Of a stretch of DNA of 64,000 nucleotides, positions 57,109 to 64,000 are shown piece after piece. The first letter of the stretch is position 1. Each line of letters begins with the position of its first letter. Under the pieces are notes generated by a model. It was not told where the DNA came from, did not search any database, and saw only the letters and a program-made list of their open reading frames with translations. This DNA comes from Galeruca laticollis. Lineage: Eukaryota; Arthropoda; Insecta; Coleoptera; Chrysomelidae. The stretch covers positions 44,260,951 to 44,324,950 of the forward strand of contig OY998178.1 of NCBI GenBank assembly GCA_963921935.1. Reading direction: 5' to 3'. A program made the translations under genes and the position numbers.

Positions 57109-57489
57109 ATGGCCAAGAGATTAAGGGACCTGAAAGTGGCGGAATTACGAGCGGAATTGGAAGATCGTGAGTTGGAAACGTCCGGTAAGAAAAGTGAATT
57201 AGTAGAAAGACTTAAAGTGGCACTGGAAAATGACGGCTTTGATCCAGAAACAGTTTTATTTAATGACGAGGCTTCCACCTTAATCTCGTCAATTTCTGCC
57301 ATGGAAGAGAAGATCTCAACTAATGTGAAGAACGATATTTCTGGCATGGAAGAGAAGATTTCTACGAATGTGAAAAGCGATATTTCGGCTATAAAGAACG
57401 ATATTTCTGCTATGAAGATCGACATTTCTGTTAAAATGGACGAGAAGATTTCTACTTTGATGAACGATATATCCGCCGACATCTTATAA
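57109..57489 (+). CDS. Gypsy A1 Gag N-terminus with SAP domain (ends at a nonsense codon)
   Basis: 126 residues from the ATG at 57109, the first ATG after the primer site and the same start as in A2. Residues 5-40 form a SAP motif (LRDLKVAELRAELEDRELE, then KKSELVERLKVAL), a helix-extended-loop-helix that binds AT-rich or scaffold DNA. Residues 65-126 are heptad-like repeats of the form ISxMEEKISTNVKNDIS, probably a coiled coil. It ends at TAA (57487-57489), where the aligned A2 codon is TTA, so the stop is probably a point mutation and the next frame is the same protein's continuation. A SAP domain at the start of Gag is unusual for Gypsy. Confidence 0.8.
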   Translation: MAKRLRDLKVAELRAELEDRELETSGKKSELVERLKVALENDGFDPETVLFNDEASTLISSISAMEEKISTNVKNDISGMEEKISTNVKSDISAIKNDISAMKIDISVKMDEKISTLMNDISADIL

Positions 57490-60261
57490 ATGAAAAACGA
57501 CATTGCCGCTGACGTTGAAAATGAAATTTCGTCTCTAAAGTCTGAAATTGAGAATAAAATGTCAACGATGGACGAGAAAATCGAGAATAAGATTACAACG
57601 ATAGACGAGAAGGAGAAGGAGTTCGAGGAAAAGATTGTCGATTCAAGAACGCAAAGCACGCCAGTGGGAGAAAAGAAGACCGAGCAAACGAAACCATGCA
57701 AGCCAGAAACAGTATCTAAGTTTGAAGACATTGGCAGTTTTACCCGAGTCAAGGCCCCAACGTTCGATGGAAAAATGTCGTGGACCAATTATGTGAAACA
57801 ATTTGAGGCAGCCGCTAGAGTGAATAATTGGTCCGATAGAGAGAAGGCAGTGAACTTAACCATCGCGCTTCGCGGAGATGCCTTAGATGTACTCCAGACG
57901 ATACCTTTGGAAGAAACGGATGACTTCGAGCTGCTGAAGAAGAGGTTGGACATGCGATATGGTCACGAACATTTGGAACAGTTGTACAGATTCCAGCTGA
58001 AGAACCGAAGGCGGAAACGAGACGAACCCCTTCAAGAGTATGAAATGGATATTGCCCGACTAGTTCGATTTGCTTATCCATCAGCACCAGAGAACATGAT
58101 GGAATGTTTAGGCATCCAGGCCTTTATTGACGGCTTGTGTGACCACGATATGGAGAAGACGCTTCGATTAGCTCATCCCAAAACATTGACTGCTGCTCTT
58201 GAATATAAAGCAGCCACGATGGCTTCGGGATACAACAAAGATAGGACCATACAGGAAAAAGGTGACGATGACAGACTTGACCAGATCATCAACTTGTTGA
58301 AGGGTATGGTAGACAAGAAGCCGAAGAAAATCAGGTGCTGTAATTGTGGCGAGCTAGAGCATGCACGCAGTTCGTGTAAGCGTCCTACGACTCCTGTAAA
58401 CCAAGAAACTCTTGAATGCAAAGTAGCGAAGAAAAGCTCGCGGTACAACAAAGTTAGAACCATGCAGGAAGAAGATAACGATGACAAACTTGACCAGATC
58501 GTCAACTTGTTGAAAGGTATGGCAGACAAGAGGCCGAAGAAGATCAAATGCCGGAAGTGTGGCGAGCTACAGCACGTACGCAGTCCCTCTAAGCGCCCCA
58601 AGACTCCTGTAACCCAAGAACTCCAGACACAGGGGAAATCAGGCAGGGGTGAACATCGAGCTAATGTGAATCACCGGAATGCCGACTCCCTGTCCAGACG
58701 GCCGTGCCCAACAGACTGCTCCCACTGCAACAAGGTGGAATCTAGGGAAGCTGCAGTTTCAAGAACTACTGTGGTCGACGAGGAATGGTCACCCACCAGG
58801 ATCAGAGAAGATCAGGAGAATGATCCTCACCTGAAGATGATCCGGCAATGGAAGGAAGAAAACCGGCGACCTACCTGGCAAGAAGTGTCAAGATTTTCAC
58901 CGAAACTCAAGGCGTATTGGGCTCAGTGGGACTCCCTTGTCCTGGAAGAAGGGCTGTTGAAAAGAGTCCTTGAAAACGATTATGGTTCTGAGATGAGGAG
59001 ACAGCTAGTTATCCCGAGAACAAGAGTAGCTGAGGTACTGAGGAAGTTACACGACAGTCGATCGGGAGGTCATCTGGGAGTGAAGAAAACCCTTCAGCGA
59101 GTTCGTGAAAGGTTTTATTGGATGAACAGCTCCGACGATGTGAAGGACTGGTGTAAGGAATGTACGACTTGTGCTACGAGTAATGGACCACATCGCAAGA
59201 GAAAGGCACCCATGAAACAGTACAATGTTGGAAGCCCTTTTGAAAGGATTGCTTTAGATATCGCTGGACCATTTCCGACGACAGAAAATGGTAGCAAGTA
59301 CATACTGGTTGTAATGGATTATTTTACAAAATGGGTGGAAATTTACGCTATCCCGAACCAAGAGGCCACAACTGTCGCGGATGTATTGGTGAAAGAATTC
59401 ATCAGCCGATATGGAGTGCCCATGGAAGTCCACAGTGACCAGGGAAGAAATTTCGAAAGCCATCTATTCCAGGAGATTTGCGACAAGCTGGGAATGAAGA
59501 AGACCAGAACAACAGCATTACATCCACAGTCAGATGGAATGGTCGAGAGAATGAACAGGACTATTGGAAAATACCTGTCCAAAGTAGTGTCCAGCCATCA
59601 GAGAGATTGGGACCAGTATCTCTCCCTATTTGCATTGGCTTATCGATCTGCCGTCAATGAGTCCACGGGTGAAACACCTGCGAAAATCCTGTTTGGACGT
59701 GAAATGAGGCTTCCTTGTGACCTGGAGTTTGGCTGTCGGCCTGGAGAAGATATAGCAGGCGAAGACTACGTGATCCAATTGAGAAGAAGGCTGGACGATA
59801 TTCATGAACTAGTTCGAACAAATCTTCAAGTTGCCAGCGACAGAATGAAAAGGCGGTACGACACGCAGGCCACAGAGGGCGGTTTTAAACAAGGGGACAA
59901 AGTATGGTTACACAACCCGGCGAGGAGAAAAGGATTTTCTCCAAAATTACAAAAATCCTGGGAAGGTCCATACTTGATCAAGAAAAGGATCAATGATGTT
60001 TTATATCGCATAAGCAAGATCCCCAACGGAAAACCAAAAGTAGTTCACCGAAACCGATTAGCGCCATTCGAAGGAGACCATGACATAGAGGAAGGAGTAA
60101 ACCTTATTCGAGATGTGTCTGACCCCACCAGCGATGAATTTATGGGCGCGTATGGAGGTACCGGGAAAGCTAGATATGGAGTTACTTCGGAACAACAACA
60201 AGAACGCACGAGGGTTGGCAACCGTCTTTCGAAAGAAGTTCGGGCAATTAGAAAAACATGA
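57490..60261 (+). CDS. Gypsy A1 Gag-integrase fusion, 923 codons uninterrupted
   Basis: In frame with 57109-57489. Residues 1-55 coiled coil; 75-250 Gag core (ALRGDALDVLQTIP, LDMRYGHEHLEQLY, PENMMECLGIQAFIDGL). Two zinc knuckles sit in a 71-residue tandem duplication: C283-C286-H291-C296 is canonical, C354-C357-H362 has Ser367 as its last ligand. After about residue 390 the protein jumps to the RNase H end (NADSLSRRPCP), then a complete integrase: HHCC zinc region (H521, H528, C555, C558), DD35E core D590, D650, E686, and C-terminal KQGDKVWLHNP with GPYLIKKR. Protease, RT and nearly all RNase H are absent. The remaining frame is open over 2.77 kb, against multiply broken neighbours. The last ~16 codons read macro-domain DNA out of frame. 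Confidence 0.9.
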   Translation: MKNDIAADVENEISSLKSEIENKMSTMDEKIENKITTIDEKEKEFEEKIVDSRTQSTPVGEKKTEQTKPCKPETVSKFEDIGSFTRVKAPTFDGKMSWTNYVKQFEAAARVNNWSDREKAVNLTIALRGDALDVLQTIPLEETDDFELLKKRLDMRYGHEHLEQLYRFQLKNRRRKRDEPLQEYEMDIARLVRFAYPSAPENMMECLGIQAFIDGLCDHDMEKTLRLAHPKTLTAALEYKAATMASGYNKDRTIQEKGDDDRLDQIINLLKGMVDKKPKKIRCCNCGELEHARSSCKRPTTPVNQETLECKVAKKSSRYNKVRTMQEEDNDDKLDQIVNLLKGMADKRPKKIKCRKCGELQHVRSPSKRPKTPVTQELQTQGKSGRGEHRANVNHRNADSLSRRPCPTDCSHCNKVESREAAVSRTTVVDEEWSPTRIREDQENDPHLKMIRQWKEENRRPTWQEVSRFSPKLKAYWAQWDSLVLEEGLLKRVLENDYGSEMRRQLVIPRTRVAEVLRKLHDSRSGGHLGVKKTLQRVRERFYWMNSSDDVKDWCKECTTCATSNGPHRKRKAPMKQYNVGSPFERIALDIAGPFPTTENGSKYILVVMDYFTKWVEIYAIPNQEATTVADVLVKEFISRYGVPMEVHSDQGRNFESHLFQEICDKLGMKKTRTTALHPQSDGMVERMNRTIGKYLSKVVSSHQRDWDQYLSLFALAYRSAVNESTGETPAKILFGREMRLPCDLEFGCRPGEDIAGEDYVIQLRRRLDDIHELVRTNLQVASDRMKRRYDTQATEGGFKQGDKVWLHNPARRKGFSPKLQKSWEGPYLIKKRINDVLYRISKIPNGKPKVVHRNRLAPFEGDHDIEEGVNLIRDVSDPTSDEFMGAYGGTGKARYGVTSEQQQERTRVGNRLSKEVRAIRKT

Positions 60262-60711
60262 AGACCAGATTCCAGCCCCTGGCAAGACACTGAAACTGAA
60301 ACATACATAGTAACTAAAAATGAATTCCAAGATCGATCTACCTACCGCGATGTGTGGGAAGCACTTCGAAACCTCCGAGACCATGTGTTGGAATCCAACG
60401 TGAAGAAACTGGCTATGCCTAAGATAGCGAGTAACCAGTTGGATTGGCGAATCATCAGGAACATGGTAGAGATTATCTTTCAAGATACCGGTGTCCAGAT
60501 ATTGATTTGCAGCTACAACCCCCGTTATCAGTATCCGATGAAGACGGTGCCCTGCTATTTTCATAAGTTCGGAAAGTGTAGAAATGGGGCTAGTTGCCGA
60601 TTCAAACATCCAGTCTCGGCTACACAAAAGTTCCAGGAGGAACTTTCATTTAAGGAGGGGGTAATGTTACGAACTCGCACACCGAAGCAGATACTAAGTA
60701 CGGCCCTGTAA
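60206..60711 (+). pseudogene. OARD1/TARG1-like macro domain plus CCCH zinc finger, carried by Gypsy A1
   Basis: Starting in frame 2 at about 60206: GLATVFRKKFGQLEKHE, the helix after the ADP-ribose loop. Near 60290 the reading moves to frame 1: YIVTKNEFQDRSTY, RDVWEALRNLRDHVLESNVK, KLAMPKIA and RIIRNMVEIIFQDTGVQI. The order matches OARD1/TARG1 macro domains. The Lys of ITK (human K84) is kept; the GCGLD segment with the catalytic Asp (human D125) is shortened and lacks it; the first ~40 residues are missing. A CX7CX5CX3H zinc finger follows at 60553-60609. The frame closes inside the LTR at 60711. The frame-1 part is in frame with integrase beyond its TGA (60259). Confidence 0.7.
60652..60661 (+). 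other. polypurine tract of Gypsy A1
   Basis: AAGGAGGGGG, 3 nt before the 3' LTR, the expected place for plus-strand priming. Confidence 0.8.
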
Positions 60712-61128
60712 CCTTATGTTAACGGAGATAAGAAAAAGGCGAGCGCGCCGAATTCTGAGAAGGTCTATTGGAATCTATTGTGACCGTCCTTTCTAAATAT
60801 GTTCCCGAAAGGCATTTTAAGAAATATCGCGAAAGGCATGTCCCGTCCCGAATGTTCTAGTAAATAAAGTTTTTCATATAAATACAGGACCGATCAGCGG
60901 ATGAGTTTCAGTTTATAATTTGCCATAGTGAGATAAACAAATAAATTAGTGAATATAAATTATTAGTGAACTGTTTATATAAATTAGTCTAAGTGAATAT
61001 ACTGTATATATAAATTAAGTGTTAGTGATTAGTGAGTTGGTGTTTAAATAAATTAGTAAGTAGCCATACCGAGTGTTTGAAATTTATCCCACCCGTTTAT
61101 TGTTTAAATAAATAACAAAAACATTACA
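60665..61128 (+). repeat. 3' LTR of Gypsy A1
   Basis: 464 bp, same ends as the 5' LTR, about 97 percent identical by eye. The macro/CCCH reading frame runs about 47 bp into it. Confidence 0.95.
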
Positions 61129-61422
61129 GTATGAAATATTTTTTGAGTATTTGTGTTGTGATTTGTGGGCATACTTAGTAATTTTCTTACAAATTGTCTT
61201 TAACCTTTCAAATCATCTATCCTAACCTCACATTTTGGTCGCATGCAATCCTCAGTATTTCGTCTCTAAAAGAAGAAAATAGTAATAAAGTAAGTGCACG
61301 TACTTCAGCCCTAGATGGCATACACAGCAGTAGGACGAGATGGCAGTATGTCATCTCGCCTTGCCAGCCACTATTCAATGAATGTAGTGAATTTGAAAAG
61401 TATAAGTGATCTCTATCAGAAA

Positions 61423-63280
61423 ATGGTAGGCAAATATTACAGAAAAAGTAATCGGTTGCAGTAGAGAGAAGAAGATATGGAAGCTGCCATAAATGCAGTT
61501 CAAGAGAAAAGAATTGGTTGGTTGCTCGCTTCAAAAATATTTTGTGTACCTTTTAGTACTTTACGAAGACGTGGTCAAGGTACGAACCAATTTAGTGTGG
61601 GTGCTATCAAATGTTATATGGGAGGGAAACGAGTATCTTTCAATAAAGATATGGAAGCCGGAATCGTTAAACATATCAAGAACATGGAAGAAAGATTTTT
61701 TGGAATGACAACTTCGGACGTGAAACAACTGGCAGTCAACTTGGCTGTCCAGAACGGCATTCCTCATCAATTCAACTTTGAAAAACAGATGGCAGGTAAT
61801 GATTGGCTGAAAGGATTTAGGCGAATAAATCCTCAAATATCATTACGAATGCCCGAATCAACTTCAATAGCTCGAGCTATGGCATTTAATAAGCAACAGA
61901 TCTCAAAATGCTTGGATCTGTTAGAAAATGCCTTGACTGAAATAAACTACGATACAACCAAAATGTATAGTATGGACGAAAGCGGATTTTCAACAGTTCC
62001 TTCCAAAAACTGTCGAATTTTTGCAGTTAATTGGAGAAAAAAGGTGGGAGTGTTGACAAGTGCTGAAAGGGGAAAACACTTCACAGTTGTATGTGCGATG
62101 AGTGCTGGGGAAAACTATATTCCACCATGCTTCATATTTCCTCGAAAAAATATGAAAAATGAACTAATGGATAACGCCCCAGCAGGTTCAATTGCATTTG
62201 CTCAAGAACATGGATGGACTAATGCCGAAATATTCTTGTAGCTGAAATATTTTGTAAGAATGATAAAGCCACCGCGTGAATAAAAGGCCATACAAGCCAT
62301 AAAACTCTGGTGGCACAAACATACGCCAAGGATAACGGTATAATTCTGTTTTGCTTTCCGCCACACTGTACCCATAGAGTGCAGCCCTTGGACGTTTCGT
62401 TTTTTGGTCCCCTTACGACGTATTATAACCAAGCGCTCCAGAAATGGCTAAAATTACATCCTGGAAGAGTGGTTACCCATTTTCAAGTAGGTGAAATCTT
62501 TAGGGAGGCCTACCAGAAAGGTGCAACTATGAAAACTGCTACAAGTGGATTTGTAATAACTGATATTTTTCCATTCAATAGAGAGGTATTTCCCGATCAT
62601 CTGTTCCATGCTGCTGAAGTTATAAACGTAGGAGCAGAGTAAGCAACGGTGTTGTAGAGACAATTCAAGTTGAAAATGAAGAATATGTGGAGAATGAACC
62701 AGTTGAATATGAAAGTGACTCTCAAATACAAGATGAAGAACGTGAAAACAAACAAGACAATAGGTACACAGAAGAAGGAGGTGGTAATAAATGCGCAAGA
62801 AAGTCACTTGGTTTTCCAAACACTTAAGAATAGAAAGAAGATTAGTGAAGATCATAATATGAATAATTTGAGTATTGATAAATTTCTTATAAAGCCATCT
62901 GAAATATCTCCACTGCTAAAAGTTGAAATGAGAAAAAAGAGAAGAAATAGAAACAGTGGAAAATTTGGAATTTTGAATATTACACCTGAAATCGAAATAC
63001 TGAAAATAAAAACTGCAGAAAAAACTAGAAAAGAATCAAGAATGGTAGCAAAGAAAGCAAAAACCGTATTAAAAATAGGTAATTCTACCAGCGACGAAAA
63101 TAGGATTGAAACTGACGATGATGATGATGCAGCGTGTATTTACGGCAACAGCCTCTTTTCTACATCAAAATCCGCAGAAAATGGATTAGATGTATTCGAT
63201 ATAAAAAATAGGCACACTGTGAATGTGCTGATGTGTCACCTCGTGTGAAAACTTTTGTTTGTGAGTTGTGCAGAGGCTAA
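61423..63280 (+). pseudogene. pogo-like (psq HTH + DDE_1 + zinc-finger tail) transposase C
   Basis: ATG at 61423 gives MVGKYYRKSNR, the same start as copy B, with an in-frame TAG at 61462. The frame 61477-62241 holds a psq helix-turn-helix (RIGWLLASKIFCVPFSTLRRR), a CENP-B-like domain (LAVQNGIPHQFNF, NDWLKGFRRINPQISLR) and the first catalytic Asp in YSMDESGFSTVP. A frameshift near 62245 leads to GHTSHKTL, where the second Asp reads Lys (about 62282), then HRVQPLDVSFFGPL with the third Asp. The basic C-terminal tail ends FVCELC before TAA at 63278, a zinc-finger remnant. It catalyses cut-and-paste transposition in intact relatives; this copy is dead. Confidence 0.8.
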
Positions 63281-63543
63281 AGAGGAGTGTGCCATCATTG
63301 CCATCTCATCACATCATGATATGCCAACTCGTCGTTACCCTGTGGGCGAGACGACATAGTAACATAGTTTTAAAAAATAATAATATTCTTCTTGTTTATC
63401 CTTAAATTTTAAAAAATATTAAACACAAGTTTTTTCTACAATGTCTTTTATTATGGGGTGTCAAAAAATGAAGAATATTTGGGAGACACTTTTTGTTATG
63501 AATTTTTTAAAAAGTATGCCATCTCAGGCACTTTTCCCCTAGA

Positions 63544-64000
63544 TATTTTACATGTATAGATGAACAATGGCACTAAATCAACGTGTACAAAATCTTCAAA
63601 AAGTACTAATTTTTATTTGAAAACATTATTTCCAATATCCATCAATGTAACTTAAGTCCACTTTGTGAGAAAACCACAAGTAGAAGTAAACTGGTCTTTT
63701 TTCCTGAATCTATCAGTTTCAGGGTTTTTAGCTGATTTTATTTATCTCCTTTATTAATCATATCTGCTTTCTGCACACGTAGAATTATAGTATTCTTGTT
63801 TTCATTTTTTACATGCAAACTATACTTCAAAACATATGTTTAGGAGTTGTATTCCGTCTCAACTTCATACAATGTAATCATATGATAATTTGTGTATAAA
63901 ACTCACTGGGAATATCTATCACAGCTGAATCATACTAGAATCAAAAAATTAATACATTATCAAGTATTAATTACGATTGACATTCATAAGATCGTCAAAT
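63544..64000. other. no recognised gene
   Basis: AT-rich flank beyond the pogo-like element; nothing recognised. Confidence 0.45.

Larger units (their letters stand above)
56604..61128 (+). mobile_element. Gypsy copy A1, 4525 bp, with both LTRs and GTAT target duplication
   Basis: GTAT at 56600-56603 and 61129-61132 flanks two LTRs that differ at only a few percent of positions. A tRNA-Leu-like primer site and a polypurine tract are present. Coding: SAP/Gag, Gag-integrase fusion, then macro domain and CCCH zinc finger. Protease, RT and most of RNase H are deleted, so it is non-autonomous. Confidence 0.95.
56409..63543 (+). mobile_element. pogo-like element C, split by Gypsy A1
   Basis: Left end CAGTAGAAGAAAAGTGCCTG (56409, after TA) and right end, inverted, TAGGGGAAAAGTGCCTGAG (ending about 63541) share GAAAAGTGCCTGAGATGG. 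The transposase lies at 61423-63280. Removing Gypsy A1 (56604-61128) leaves an element of about 2.6 kb. GAGATGGCATA-like motifs recur near 56432, 56449, 61312, 61339, 61353, 63298, 63318 and 63517. Confidence 0.75.

Noticed and set aside
57099..57788. 229-residue minus-strand open frame
   Set aside because: It is the serine- and phenylalanine-rich shadow of the SAP/Gag coding strand and has no motif.
58173..58601. Minus-strand open frame opposite the zinc knuckles
   Set aside because: Shadow; its internal repeat merely mirrors the duplicated knuckle unit.
60058..60627. 189-residue minus-strand open frame, considered as a gene next to integrase
   Set aside because: The opposite strand carries the recognisable macro domain and CCCH motif; the minus frame has none.
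60260..60664. Envelope gene of an errantivirus-type element after integrase
   Set aside because: No signal peptide, transmembrane segment or fusion-protein feature; the region instead matches a macro domain and CCCH finger.

Overview
The window is an AT-rich stretch of a eukaryotic, almost certainly insect (perhaps beetle; inference only), genome made almost entirely of decayed and nested transposable elements. The families present (Penelope-like elements, Gypsy LTR elements, RTE/Jockey/LOA/I-type LINEs, Tc1, a DD41D mariner, PIF/Harbinger, hAT, pogo-like elements with zinc-finger tails) form a typical insect repertoire. I found no confident host gene, no tRNA or rRNA, and no bacterial-type operon or CRISPR array.

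Layout. 1-7 kb: degenerate DNA, a broken mariner-type transposase (2578-3992) split by a 699-bp TIR element, and a perfect 41-bp hairpin. 7-13 kb: a Penelope-like pseudogene (7180-8440, -), an RTE-type LINE (8617-11613, -) and an RT fragment (+). 14-20.8 kb: a Gypsy integrase tail, a Penelope 3' end carrying a complete but four-stop Harbinger (16547-18582), and a LINE gag-like ORF1. 22-26.8 kb: a LINE endonuclease, a minisatellite and a GC-rich LINE ORF1 with a DUF4780-like domain. 27-29 kb: a Tc1 element with ~345-bp inverted repeats. 30-35 kb: LINE fragments, a large palindromic Penelope insertion, a hAT C-terminus and a second small Penelope hairpin, both Penelope insertions with target-site duplications.

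35-45 kb is a nest: an old Gypsy (copy B, -) is interrupted by a second Gypsy (copy A2, 36097-40272), by a 5'-truncated LOA-like LINE (41031-43231) and by a DD41D mariner (43561-44874). 48.7-54.2 kb is bounded by ~250-bp inverted repeats and holds transposase fragments and two pogo-like elements. 56.4-63.5 kb is a third pogo-like element split by Gypsy copy A1 (56604-61128).

The most notable object is Gypsy copy A1. It has two LTRs, a GTAT target duplication, a tRNA-Leu-like primer site, a SAP domain at the Gag N-terminus, and an uninterrupted 923-codon frame in which Gag is fused directly to an intact DD35E integrase, with protease, RT and most of RNase H deleted. Downstream of integrase, where some insect Gypsy elements carry an envelope gene, lies an OARD1/TARG1-like macro domain followed by a CCCH zinc finger. 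Copy A2 has the reciprocal deletion: it keeps protease, RT and RNase H but lacks integrase.
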